Shown here piece by piece: positions 37,514 through 49,389 of a stretch of DNA of 64,000 nucleotides (positions are counted from its first letter, which is position 1; each line of letters starts with the position of its first letter). The notes beneath the pieces were generated by a model. It made no database searches. It was not told the origin of the DNA and saw nothing but the letters and a program-made list of their open reading frames with translations. The position numbers and the translations under genes were made by a program. The stretch spans positions 16,618,701 to 16,682,700 of the forward strand of contig OZ038450.1 in the NCBI GenBank assembly GCA_964036195.1. Reading direction: 5' to 3'. The stretch is from Sphaerolaimus hirsutus (taxonomy: Eukaryota; Nematoda; Chromadorea; Monhysterida; Sphaerolaimidae).

Positions 37514-37624
37514 GCATCCAAATCCAAAAGCACCATGGCGCTTTTCCACCACTAGAGATGAGTCATATGTGATGACACCATTGCAAAATTTCTCGGGTCA
37601 ATAAACTTAAGTCACAAATAGATG

Positions 37625-37731
37625 TAGGGTTGGGATGATATATCGCATGGAATATCGAATATCGGATATCGACTTTTTTTTCATATCAAATATCGAATAT
37701 AGATATCGAAAAGTCATATGGTCCCAACCCT
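37625..37731. repeat. Small ATATCGA palindromic element
   Basis: TAGGGTTGGGA and TCCCAACCCTA ends enclose ATATCGAATATCG repeats. No target duplication matches, so it may be a deletion derivative related in style to 50535-51375. Confidence 0.5.
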
Positions 37732-39323
37732 AGTTTTGGGTACGAAAATGCCTACTCTTTACTGCGATCCTTACGAAAATTTCTGACGAAATAATAAAAC
37801 CCCCCTCGAATAGACTCCCCCGCCCAATTCCTACTCTGTGTCACAGCAATACAGCATGCCCCAGAGTATTTTTTTGTTTCTTGGAGCCTGCTCACCTGTC
37901 TTTGTCCGACGGCGGTTTTCTGCCACTCAAGGATTTTAAGAGGTATTCAGAGGTATAGAGTCACATTTAGTTCCTAGATTAAGGGTATTTCTTAAAAAAA
38001 GTTCAGACGTGATTTTACTCATTTTTATGGGGTCAATGTATCCAATTTTTTGCATTTTTTGATGCCCAACTGCCCCCCTCACAGTCAGAGAAAACACATG
38101 GATGGTGTGCAGTGGCTCGAGTGCCTGCTGACATCTAAAGCACACCACCGTCGACTTGGGAATAGGGTTGGAAAAAATCAATTTTTTAAACGCCTTGATT
38201 TAAAAAAAAATCCATTTAAAAAATTTGATCTTTTTCAATTAAAATCAGAATTTTTTTTTAAATCGCCAAAAATGGGGGTATACAGAACAAATATGTGTAT
38301 GTTAAGTGTCAGACAATGTATTATTATGTCTATTGTGGTGATATTATGACTGTGGAGTCATGGGATAGCATTATAAGCAGTGATTTCTGTCAAAAATATC
38401 CATTTTACATCAACTTATTACATATATCGCCTTTTGTTGAACATTCGTGACTTCAAGTGAAGTTTAGCATGGAATAGTGCTTAAATAAGGTTGTAAGAGA
38501 AGGCTAATACATTGACAGTGATGTTACACACTGTAGAAGTATGTTGGAGCACATTGGTTAGATATTATATACTACACTAGCATATCACGGCTTATTATTG
38601 CACGGTAACATGAATAAATGGAAGATTTTACACTAAAAATGTCCCAAAACCCATGAAAACACCACAAATGGTAACATGGATGAGAAATTGCGCGCTTGCG
38701 CTCAAAAAAATGCAAAATACATAGTGCAAGTCTACCAGAAATTTTGACTTTTGATTTTTTTAAATTAAACTCAGTTTCCACCCTGTGATTTAAAAAAATG
38801 TCTTATCACCTAATTTCAGCTATTTTTGGCTATTTAAGTGCTTATGTACCTATTTGTACCCACTTTTAACCTATTTTTAGCTATGTTTCACCTATTTTTA
38901 GCGATTTTTCCCCCTTTTTAGCTTCTTAACTACAAAATTTTCACTTTACTCATATCTGAAAATCACTTGAAAAAGTGTCAAGTGAAAAAAACGGGCAAAT
39001 GTGCGTATCGGACATATGTGCGTATCAGTGCACCCCCGATCAATGTACCCCATTTGTTGTGTTAAGTGCACTGTTCCACATCACAAAAATTCATGTCGGA
39101 ACGTGAAGCAAAGTTTAATACATGTTTGAGCGTGGTGCATGTCAGGCAATCATTCACCCAATTACCAATTATTCATAAAAATAGTCCAAATTTGGCATGG
39201 CAGTAGATAAATGTACCCTATTTAGTATGTTACACACACACATAAATATCACTAAATTTTCACATTTATCACATCGTATGCAAAACAACGTACGTCACTC
39301 CACAGGACCATCTACAATGGGAC
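37732..39323. other. No gene; scattered repeat pieces
   Basis: Contains a MITE fragment (CCCCCCTCGAATAGACTCC) at about 37798. A probable hAT relic runs from about 38164 (TAGGGTTGGAAAAAATCAAT) to about 38784 (TTTCCACCCTG) with no matching flanks. AT-rich sequence fills the rest. No frame here is convincing. Confidence 0.5.
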
Positions 39324-40762
39324 TAGTGATGTGAAAAGCGCCAGAGTTTTGGCGCCAAGCGCCAACAGCGCCATGGCGCTTTTCACATTGCGGCGCCAAG
39401 CGCCAATGGCGCCAAACGATTTTAGCGCCAAGCGCCAAAAGCGCCATGGCGCTTTTCCAGACCGTAGCGCCAAGCGCCAATGGCGCCAGAGGACAATGGC
39501 GTCAAGCGCCAAAAGCGCCATGGCGCTTTTCCAGACCGTAGCGCCAAGCGCCAATGGCGCCAGAGGACAATGGCGCCAAGCGCCAATAGCTCCAGCGCCA
39601 AAAATTTCTTGTCCGATTTACAATTAGCCATGTAATCAATGTTTAAAGTTACATGGTACGTTGTATATGGATCGAACTGGATGCTCAATACACAAAGCTG
39701 TTCCTCTACTTGATGAATGAAACTGCGTGAAAATTAATGGAAAAAAATAACTTGCAGTGAATGCAAGTGCTGTAAATATATCCTCAAATTGGGACAAAAT
39801 AACTCAAAAATCGCTTCTAGTTAGATAGCTGCCGATTTGGTAGGGATAGATTGTAGGCTGAGGCTGAGCGGCCCCGGGGATAGATAGATAGATAGCTGGA
39901 GCGTTTGGGGCTGGGGCCGGGGGGTTACCATGGGGAAAAATAGTTGTGATATGATAGATACATAGATTGTTTGTAACGTGTACATTCAGCATGCTATCTA
40001 TATAGGTAGTTTTATTCCGAATGCAAAAAGTTTCTGTAGGTTACTCTTTCAAAGCAAGTGAAGTTGTGCTAGTTACCCTATTTCCTTGAAATACCCCCCA
40101 GGGGTGATTGTTTCAGAGTGAGAATTTTGAGGGGGGGAGGGGTTAAACGAGGGGGGGGGGAGCTTATTATTTCCCAGAAATTTTTTGAAATCCCGGTACA
40201 AATTTGTTGTTTGTAACATATGCAGACATCGAAAAATACACCAATACACACCATGTGATAGAGTCTATACACCTACATAAGTATGTAGATGGTATAAAAT
40301 GGCTCTAATGTAACACAGTGGTTCTTTTTAACGTCTGTTCTCTATTGCCCGGATCACAAGCCGCAGCTTTAGTCATGTATGTTCCCTTTACATACAATTA
40401 GGGGGGGGGGGGTATTTCGAGGGGGTGGGTAATTATTTCATAGTGTCCAATTTGAGGGGGGTATTTCGAGGAAATACGGTATATTAAAATTTTGAAATTT
40501 GGATGTGTGAACCATATCTGTTATTTGATGGGAAATTGGATGGAACAAAAAAAACAATCATCTCATATTTTGATGGCATGTTTGATGCCACCTATCGAAA
40601 TCGTACACAGATGGTATGGTGCTTTTTTGGCGCTTTTTAAAGTGTGAGCGCCAAGCGCCAATGGCGCCACGGCATTATAGCGCCAAGCGCCAAAAGCGCC
40701 ATGGCGCTTTTTGGTTTGGCGCTAGCGCCAGGCGCCAGCGCCATGGCGCTTTTACATCTCTA
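39324..40762. mobile_element. hAT-type element, GGCGCC family
   Basis: Ends TAGTGATGTGAAAAGCGCC and GGCGCTTTTACATCTCTA; exact duplication AATGGGAC at 39316-39323 and 40763-40770. GGCGCCAAGCGCCAA arrays lie at 39335-39605 and 40630-40755. It contains a nested MITE at 40076-40479 and a GATAGATAGATAGCTG repeat near 39880. Confidence 0.85.
40076..40479. mobile_element. MITE, CCCTATTTCCTTGAAATACC family
   Basis: The left end CCCTATTTCCTTGAAATACC and right end GGTATTTCGAGGAAATACGG variants with TA flanks; G-runs near both ends. Nested in the hAT element at 39324-40762. Confidence 0.65.
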
Positions 40763-41072
40763 AATGGGACACATTCAAAAATGTAAATATGAAACTCTTA
40801 CACATTCTGACACGAAATCTTGCAATATGAAACCGTGCACTTAACAGCTACATTTAATTTCCCCCATACCAAATTCGAGCGGTTTCCATTCAAAATGGAT
40901 GTGTTGGGGGCCAATCAAAACCGTGCGCCTGACGTGGGCCACCCGGTATGTATGGACAACAATTTTTAGTTTATACGTTTGTAGATTCCAAATTCACAAT
41001 AAAAAGGGGGTCAGAATTTTGTACATAAAAAGTGCATTTTTGTATGACAGTACCCTTTCAGATTATGTTTAA

Positions 41073-41522
41073 CTAGCAGGATTCTCTCTGACCTTCGGTC
41101 GGGTTTTGTGGTTCTCTACAATTAATACCATTGGAGGAAATATGATACTTTAGTTAAGTTCGCCCACATGCTAGGCATGTGTTTTGAAATGCGGTATGTA
41201 ATGTACCAACAATAACAAGACCAATACCAAAGATGCAATGTTTTGGAATGGATTTTTGTAAACTTCCGTAAAATAGTTGGGCATGAAACTCGGTAGTAAA
41301 ATGTGGACAGTTTGCGATTTGGTATGATGGTGTGCAGTGTGCATTCTGTGTGGTACAGGTTTTGTGATATGATAGTGTGGTTTATGCAAGGTGTCAAACT
41401 TTGTTGTAATCTTAAATTGGTTACATTTGTGTTTTGCTGTTCTTTTTGTGTTTGTAAATCCTTGTGGTATTAACTGTAGAGAACCACAAAACCCAACTGA
41501 AGGTTGGAGAGAATCCTGCTAG
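41073..41522. mobile_element. Element with 45-base inverted ends abutting tandem arrays
   Basis: CTAGCAGGATTCTCTCTGACC at the left and its near complement (GGTTGGAGAGAATCCTGCTAG) at the right, continuing through GGGTTTTGTGGTTCTCTACA. The same end sequence occurs at 59131 and, inverted, at 63426. In both places a tandem array follows directly. Confidence 0.65.
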
Positions 41523-41539
41523 ATGTACCCACTACTCAG

Positions 41540-42040
41540 AGGCTTGCAAAAACTGACATCCCAGTGGGGACCCCCCTCCAAATGGCACCTCCCGGGGAAC
41601 CCCCAAAAAATGGCACCCCCTAGGAACTTCCCGAAAATGGGACCCCCTAGGGCACCACAAATATGGCACCCCCTGAGGACCACCAAAAAATGGCACCCCC
41701 TAGGGACCCCCCAAAAATGGCACTCCCTAGGGACCCCCCAAAAATGGCACCCCCTTGGGGACCCACCCAAAGTTGGCTCCCCCTGGGGACTCTCCAAAAA
41801 TGGCACCCCCCTGGGGACCCCCCCTCCCTGCCAAAAAAATGGCACCCCCTATGGACCCCCCGCAAAAAAATAGCACCCCCCTGAGGACCACCACAAAATG
41901 GCACCCCTGGGGACCACCCAAAAAATGGCATCCCATGGGGACCCCCTTGAAATGGCACCCCCATATGTACCTCCAAAAATGGCACCCCCTGGAGACCCCC
42001 CAAAAATGGCACCCCATGGGGACCCCCTCTAAATCCTGTA
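41540..42040. repeat. Minisatellite, ATGGCACCCCCTGGGGACC unit
   Basis: About eighteen copies of a roughly 24-30-base unit, CCAAAAATGGCACCCCCTAGGGACCC with variation. Long Gly/Pro-rich frames on both strands (up to 143 codons) are produced by the repeat and are not genes. Confidence 0.85.
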
Positions 42041-42440
42041 AACACAGCCTTAGTTTGGAAACTCCTGTAAACTCAGCCCCTAATTTGGAAACTCCTATAA
42101 ACTCAGCCCCTAACTTGCAAACTCCCGTAAACTCAGCCCCTAACTTGCAAACTCCCATAAACTCAGCCCCTTATTTGTAAGCTCCCATAAACTCAGCTTC
42201 TAATTTGAAAACGCCCAGAAACTCAGCCCCTAATTTGGAAACCCCTGTAAACTCAACCCATAATTTGGAAACTGCTGTAAACTCAGCCCTAATTTGGAAA
42301 ACCCCATAAACTCAGCACCTAATTTAGAAACTCCCATAAACTCAGCCCCTAATTTGGAAACTCCCATAAACTCAGCCCCTAATTTGGAAACTCCCATAAA
42401 CTCGTCCCTAATTTGGAAACTCCCATAAACTCATTTTCAG
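42040..42440. repeat. 30-base minisatellite, CTCAGCCCCTAATTTGGAAA unit
   Basis: About thirteen copies of a 30-base unit, CTCAGCCCCTAATTTGGAAACTCCCATAAA. Related copies return at about 44430-44640 and 61050-61340. Confidence 0.85.
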
Positions 42441-43616
42441 GTTTATGGTAATGTAGTGTCAAAATGGAATGAATATTTCAAATAATTGCTATCATCAATC
42501 CATAAAATTCATCAATTCACAATTTTAAATTTTTTAGCCCTGGGGGTTAGACTTAAAGGTTATGGTAATGTAGAGTAGAAATGGAGTGCACATCTCAAAT
42601 CACTGCAATAAAAAACCCACAAATGCATCATTTCACAAATTGAAAGTTTTTGAGCCCAGGGGTTCATTATCAGGGTTTTAGTAATGTGGTATCAAAATGG
42701 AGTGCATATTTGAAATCGCTACAATCAGAAACCCACAAACACATCATTTTATGATTTGAAAATTTTTGGCCCTGGGGGTTCATTTTCAGGGTTATGGTAA
42801 TGTAGTGTCAAAATGAAGTGCATATTTCAAATCAAGGCAATCAAAAAGCCACAAATGCATCATTTCACAATTTCTAATTTATTAGCCCCAGGGGTTCAAT
42901 TTAAGGCTCACAGTAATGTAGAGTTGAAATTGAGTTATTTCAAATCAGTGCAATTAGAAACCCGCAAAATGCATCAGTTCACAATTTGAAATTTTTGTGT
43001 CTAGGGGTTCAATTTCAGGGTTTTAGTAATGTAGTGTCAAAATGGAGTGCATATTTGAAATCGCTACAATCAGAAACCCACAAATGCATCAGTTTATGAT
43101 TTGAAAGTTTTTGGCCCAGGGGGTTCATTTTTAGGGTTATGGTAATGTAGTGTCAAAATGAAGTGCATATTTCAAATGAGTGCAATCAGAAACCTGAAAA
43201 TGCATCATTTCTCAAATTGAAAGTATTTGGCCCCATGGGTTCATTTTTAGGGTTATGGTAATGTAGTGTCAAAATGGAGTGCATATATCAAATCAGTGCA
43301 ATCAGAAACCCAAATTTGAAATCAGTGCAATCAGAAACCCAAAAATGCATCATTTCACAAATTGAAAGTTTTTAGCCCCAGTGGTTCATTTTCAGGGTTA
43401 TGGTAATGTAGTGTCAAAATGTAGTGCATCATATATCAAATCAGTGCAATTAGAAACCCACAATGCATCATTTCACAATTTGAAAGTTTTGGCCCCAGGG
43501 GTTCATGTTCTGGGTTATGGTAATGTACTGTCAGAATGGAGTGCATATTTCAAATCATTGTAATCAGTAACCCACAAATGCATCATATCACAATTTATAT
43601 CTTTTAGCCCCGGGGG
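42440..43616. repeat. Roughly 120-base tandem array
   Basis: About ten copies of a roughly 120-base unit carrying GGGTTATGGTAATGTAGTGT, AATGGAGTGCATATTTCAAA and AACCCACAAATGCATCATTT. Units are diverged, so the array is old. The same unit is present at 59200-59420 and 60770-61030. Confidence 0.85.
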
Positions 43617-44394
43617 TAGGGCTCGAAACTCGATTTTTTTCAAACTCGAGTTCGAGTCAGAGCCCCAAAATTTTTCCGGTCGAGTCGGACGAGTCAGTGA
43701 AAAATCGAGTCGAGTCAGGCATAAATGTCGAGTCTCGAGTCGAGTCGGATGTATTATCTTCTGGTAGGATGCTTGTGGAAATTTTAGATACTGGTTTCTT
43801 TACCAATGTTTTACCACACACTTGATGAAGTAAAAAGCCAACATTTCATTTTAATATCAAGTTAGATAAAGATAAAGCAAAAATCATAACTTTTTCTCAC
43901 ACAAGTTCACTTTCTTGATATTGCCATAAATAAAAACAGCCTAGGGATAGAAAAATGACATATTTTAATTACTTGGTTTTTATAATAAAACAACATTTTA
44001 AAATAAAAACCAGTAAAAAATGCCATCCCTCAACCAGCCAGCAAATTACAATTTCAGGCAAGGAATGGAAAACAACATCCTATGTATTTATCATTGAATA
44101 CATATGCCAACCCAATTGATGATTAATCATGAATGTGGTGTGGAAATGTGCATTTGCGCGCAAAATTTTCAAAAAATGTTTTAAAAATCCTGTCAAAATT
44201 GATATCTTTGACATGATTGAATGGAGAACCCTGACTCGAAATTTGCCAAAATTTCGAGTCGAGTCGGGCAAAAACCTCGAGTCTCGAGTCAGGACGATAT
44301 TTTTCCGGTCGAGTCGGCCGAGTCGAGTCGGTACCATATTTTACCCTCGAGTCACAAGTCGAGTCGAGTCGAGTCGAGTCGAGTTCGAGCCCTA
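43617..44394. mobile_element. hAT-type element, GAGTCGAGTC-array family
   Basis: Ends TAGGGCTCGAAACTCGA and GAGTTCGAGCCCTA; exact duplication CCCGGGGG at 43609-43616 and 44395-44402. Both subterminal zones are arrays of CGAGTCGAGTC. Inserted in the 120-base tandem array. Confidence 0.9.
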
Positions 44395-45263
44395 CCCGGG
44401 GGCCTCACTTAAGGATTATGGTAATGTTATTGTCAACTCCCATAAACTCAGCCCCTAATTTGGCAAACACCCATCAACTCAACTCCCATAAACGCATCCT
44501 CTAATTTGTAAACTTGTGTCAACAGCCCCTTATTTTTCAACTTCTGTCAACTCAACCCTAATTTATAAACACCCATCAACTCAACCCTGAATTGTAAACT
44601 CAGCCCCTAAAAACTCAAGTCAACCCCATATACATGTGCAATTGCATTCTTGGGAAGCAACTTTGCCATCTACTAACCCTGTTTGTCAAGATTGTAAAGG
44701 GATCGTGTTTGTAAAGGGCATTTTGTGCCGATAAAAGTGTCCGCATTGTGTGTAAAAACACACACGAATCGGGTAGAGTCAGTGACCCCTATCGTTTACG
44801 TTGGAGCATACTTTCCACACGAATAAATAGTGTCTTTATAATATGGTATTGATAAAAAATAGACGTATACAAATGAAAGACCATGAAAAAATAACCTAAA
44901 ATATAATGTAAACTTTTTTCATAAAATGTCATGTGGGTCTTCAGAGTCTGCGTCTGTGATGGGTATATGGGTGTCGTGCGGTTTCAAACGTTTGTGGAGA
45001 AAAAGTGCATCGTTATATATAAAAAAACTAGGCAATTGGGCACAGTTTTTGTAAAATTTGCTAAGCTCTCGCTTCAAAACTGAAAGTTTGGAGCTATTTT
45101 CAAAATTTCAGCCAAGATTTTCACTGGAAAAAAAGGCTTGATGAAGTTTGTTTGTATGGGCCAATTAATCTCCAAAACTATTATGACAAAAATCTAAAAA
45201 CAGTACAGAAAAAGGTACAGAAACAACGTACAGAAACAACGTTACGAAATCAATTGAACGTAA
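44395..45263. repeat. End of tandem-array repeat family and unassigned sequence
   Basis: 44400-44640 resumes the tandem units (AACTCAGCCCCTAATTTG). About 44640-44860 is homologous to about 61370-61620 (TTTACGTT(G/A)GAGCATACTTT), showing a shared unique end of the family. 44870-45263 is AT-rich with no gene seen. Confidence 0.65.
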
Positions 45264-46630
45264 ACTGTATTTCCTCGAAATTTAAGTCACGATGAAGCCA
45301 GACAGATCAAAAGGGGTTTTATTTTTTTCAGTGATAATTTTGAGGGGGGTATTTCGAGGGGGTTTATTATTTCGCCAGAAATTGTTTAACTCCCAGTACT
45401 AATTTGTTGTTCGTGACGTACGCAAATGTAAAAGAATGCAACAATTAGCACCATGTATAAATATAAGTAAACACCTTCCCGGTCAAGTAAGCCACCCATT
45501 TTTTTCTTTCACTTCGGAAGCTATATCTCGGGCTATGGTGGGGTTATAGAGCTGAAACTTTGTGAATATATACTTGTAACATCCCTCTACTCTGCATCAA
45601 AGGGGGGAGGCATGGCGACCAACTACAGGGTGGGTCGCCATGCCTCCCCCCATTGATGCAGAGTAGAGGGATGTTACAAGTATATATTCACAAAGTTTCA
45701 GCTCTATAACCCCACCATAGCCCAAGATATAGCTTCCGAGATGAAATAAAAAAATGGGTGGCTTACTTGACCGGGAAGGTGTTTATGTATGTAGTATAAA
45801 CCCTGTTCTAGAGTAATACAGTCATTGTTTTTAAGTGAAGTCGGCAGACGTATCGCCCTACAAACATTTGCGTCAATCTCTCCAGTTGAGAGTGCATGAT
45901 GTCAATTTTGCGTCACAATATTTTGAGGATTGAAATGGATCGAGTCATGTATGAAAACTTGGCCCTTGTCCCAGTTACCAGTTGTGTATTATACAAATGC
46001 AAGTGAAAGCTCAAAGTTAGCTAAAAATCGTTGAAATTTGCACCACTTTGCCAATATCCATCTCCATAATCACTATTTCCGTTTATTCACATGGTTATAT
46101 AGCTAGTGTTAGGCTATTTTATTCATATCTATAGCGGATTTCGAAATTTTGGCCGGCTGCCAAGTTCTCATACGGGACTCTTCCTTGAAATGGAGCCAAC
46201 GAATGAACAATTAAAAACAAAAACGGTAGAACAGTAGTTTAAACAGTCAAAATTTTTCGCTTGCAACCAGCAATGTTGAAAATGTAAGTAGATAAAAAGG
46301 GAGTCGCACGCATGGACGTGGCCAATGTCCATTTCTTTTTTAATTTTTTTTCTTGTTAAATTCCGAGCATTCGGGTGGGACCCAAGTTTCGTGTTCGCTC
46401 TATTCGCGAGCGAATTCTAACTCTCCGATTTTGTAGGATGAAATGTCCGCCGACTTTATGTTCTGCACTTCCCCTATCACAAACCGCAGCTTTTGTCGGG
46501 TACGTTCTGTATACATTCAATTGGGGGTATTTCGAGGGGGGGGGGGTTATAGGTTCATAGTGGCCATTTTGAGGGGGGGGTATTTCAAGGGTGGGGGTAT
46601 TTCGAGGGCGGGGGTGTCGAGGGAATACGG
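45264..46630. mobile_element. CCGTATTTCCTCGAA-family element with inserted foldback
   Basis: The left end CTGTATTTCCTCGAAATT with G-rich blocks following, and the right end TCGAGGGAATACGG preceded by long G-runs at 46521-46620. It contains the foldback at 45469-45784. Internal sequence (CGTACGCAAATG, GCAACAATTAGCACCATG) is shared with the elements at 33083 and 40076. Confidence 0.5.
45469..45784. repeat. Near-perfect 316-bp palindrome (foldback)
   Basis: AAACACCTTCCCGGTCAAGT at the left and ACTTGACCGGGAAGGTGTTT at the right. Arms of about 150 bases pair almost perfectly around a loop near 45626. TTCAGCTCTATAACCCCACC and its complement are inside. Confidence 0.85.
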
Positions 46631-46668
46631 TACCAACAATTGGAGCTATTACGGAATATGGTAGCAGT

Positions 46669-47678
46669 TAGTGATGTTAAACGCACCGGGAAAAATGGCA
46701 CCGCACCGCACCGGCACCTTTGCCAACGCATGGAAAGGGCACCTGGCACCCTGGGGCACCGGCCAGAAAATGGCACCGCACCGCACCGGCACCTTTGCCA
46801 ACGCATGGAAAGGGCACCTGGCACCCTGGGGCACCGGCCAGAAAATGGCACCGCACCGCACCGGTGTCATTCGGACCAAATGGCACCGGCACCGAAGGGC
46901 ACGGGCGGGTTGCCGGTGCTAGCACCGAAAAGCACCGCACCGGGCTGGAATTTCCGAAGTAAATATCGGGCAGTTTACTCAGTGGCCACACCTTCGGAAG
47001 TGCATATTTCCATGAATTTTCAACCGATTTTGATGGTTGAGCACTTAAAATGATCAGAATGATGTGGCGATCACTTTTATGAAGCAATTACAATGATTAC
47101 AAATGAAAGATAAAATATTTAATTCGCTAGAAAGCCCATAGCCACTATTGTCTACTGATCAGGAGTCGTTGCTGTACAGAGAATGGGACTATCTCTGTCG
47201 TAAACTGACAACAATTTTTGAGCAAAATGTAAGAGAAATCTAAAATCTAAAAATGATTTAAAATTCAACCAAATTTTAGATTCGCTCATCAGATCACATA
47301 TCGAGTATAATGGATTTCACAGTAGGTATATTTATTTGATGGGATATTTACAAAATAGGCAAAAAAAATGGTTGGGTAAATATATCGCTGTTTTTTGAAA
47401 TATGAAAAAGCACATACTATGGACAACATTGCACAGCACATGAAGGCTTCGCCGGTGCCTTTCCCGGTGCCTTTTACTTTGGCGCTGGTGCTAGCACCTT
47501 TGGCACCGCCAAAAAAATGGCACCGCACCGCACCGGCACCGGTGCTATTCTGAAAAAAATGGCACCGGCACCGGCATGGCACCCCTGAAGATTGCAATGG
47601 CACCGCACCAGCACCGGTGCTGGTGCCCTTCGGTGCCCAGCACCGGGGCACCGGTGCCCCGGTGCCTTTACATCACTA
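46669..47678. mobile_element. hAT-type element, GGCACCGG-array family
   Basis: Ends TAGTGATGTTAAACGCACCG and CGGTGCCTTTACATCACTA; exact duplication GTAGCAGT at 46661-46668 and 47679-47686. Subterminal arrays are (ATG)GCACCGCACCGCACCGG, including a perfect 76-base direct duplication at about 46700-46850. The core matches that of 33987-35060. Confidence 0.9.
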
Positions 47679-47686
47679 GTAGCAGT

Positions 47687-49389
47687 GTCCTTTCAACAAA
47701 ATGCATTTGGACAGGAACAAAAAAACAAATACCGTAAATCCTCGAATAAGTCCCTCCTCGAATAACTCCTCCTCTTGTGAGCGTGAGGAAAAAATAACTC
47801 CCCCCCCGATCGATGTCAAAATGCATCGTGTCACATAAAAAAACATTCGATGAAGCCAGACAGACCATAAGAGCCACAGTCTGATTCATCGAATGCAGAT
47901 TAAGCGTGTGGTTTTATCTACAAATTATTCAAATTTGAGTTAGGACCATTTTTGGCGTCCCCATAAAAACGCACTTCAAAAATATATATAATATGTGGGG
48001 GGTGCGAATATCAATTTTAAGATATGGGGGGGTCGAAAATGCTAAAAATCGCGAGATGTAGCCAACCCCTCAGGGTACCCACCCACCTATGATGTCCAAA
48101 TGTCTGCACATTCATCATTTTGAAATTTTGGACGCACATCTGCACTGATACGCACATCTGCCCGTTACGCACATTTGCCCGGTTTTTTTCACTTGACACT
48201 TTTCCAAGTGATTTTCAGATATGAGTGATCTGAAAAACGCCGCGCAATGACATTAGTGAACTTTTTTCACTTCATTCATATCTGAAAATCACTTGAAAAT
48301 GTGTCAAGTGAAAAACGGTGAAAAATGGCTATTTGGATGGTTTCCATTTTCCATCCATGGTTTAAAAAAAACGTTTTTTGTTGAAAAAAACATCGAGATA
48401 AAAAAAACGTTTTTTTTCCAACCCTAGGTGCAATTGATGCTCAAAATATCACTATATTCGGCGGACATCACACTTAGTATGAAAACCTACCGTAACACAC
48501 CTGAATAATGAACCAAAAATTATGCAGATTTTTCATCACAATATCTCGTTTTTACCGTGGAATGAGGTTATTTATGTGGATAGGAGGAAAAGTTTGAAGT
48601 GCGATAACTTTTGATCGGAAAGAGATATTGAACTCGTTGTTGTTTTATACGAATTCTCATTGTCTAAAGTATATGATAGCATGTTCAGAAAAAAATATTT
48701 TTCGTGTTTAAAAACCGGATCAAATCGGCATACGTAGATTAGACATCACTAAAATTACTGAAAAATTTAAATATGCAGGTTGTCCCGATCATTTTAAGTG
48801 TTACACGATGCAAATCGGCCCAGAAATCGCCGAGTTATTAATGTGCAAAGTTTGCATGTTCTGAGCGACAGGCAAAATTTTCGCAAATGACCACCTTTTT
48901 ATAGACCACCCTATCTCCGGTCTGGGAGGTCATGGAAAAAGTTCGTCGAAATTGTGCGTAACCCCAACATTAAACAATATCATATCCAAATTGTAACATT
49001 TTTAGCCAGGCGGTTCCCGAGTTATAAGCACGTGCCGGCAGGTTGACCCCACCCCCCTCAAAATGCTATAACCCCAAAATCCCCTATGACTGCACCCCAC
49101 TGCGTTACCACATTCAAATGATCATGTGAAAGTCACGTGAACAGCGAACAGGGACTGTGATCAGAGAATTTTGCGATCTTTAGTAGCCTGCCAGCGCATA
49201 ACGATGACAAACAAAAATTCGAAAAGTGCTAAAAAAAGGCTCAAAAATTCGAAAAGTGATCAAGAATATTCGAAAATTTGGAAAACTTATTTTGAAAACT
49301 CAAAACATTTTTCAGGAAAAATTCAAATTAACACTGCGGTAATTACATAATTTGCGGGTCAATTCCGCAAAAAGTTGAGTGAAAAGTGA
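47687..49389. other. No gene; MITE end and AT-rich sequence
   Basis: A MITE left end (CCGTAAATCCTCGAATAAGT) is at 47732 without a clear right end. 47930-48060 resembles 12800-12920 (GAGTTAGGACCATTTTTGG). A hAT right-end relic (TTTCCAACCCTA) is at about 48425. From 48430 to 49380 I see no repeat and no convincing coding frame. Confidence 0.45.

Larger units (their letters stand above)
35364..37554. mobile_element. hAT-type element, GGCGCC family, host of nested elements
   Basis: Ends TAGTGATGGAAAAAGCGCC and GGCGCTTTTCCACCACTA; exact duplication GAGATGAG at 35356-35363 and 37555-37562. It contains the hAT element 35413-36227 (which itself contains the foldback 35691-36006), a GGCGC remnant at about 36255-36330, and the foldback 36340-37513. 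Confidence 0.83.

Noticed and set aside
41519..42180. Gly- and Pro-rich frames up to 143 codons on both strands
   Set aside because: Produced by the ATGGCACCCCC and CAGCCCCTAATTTG minisatellites; open in several frames together.
42440..43616. CRISPR-like array
   Set aside because: Units of about 120 bases are tandem and diverged throughout, with no identical short repeats separated by unique spacers, and the genome is eukaryotic.
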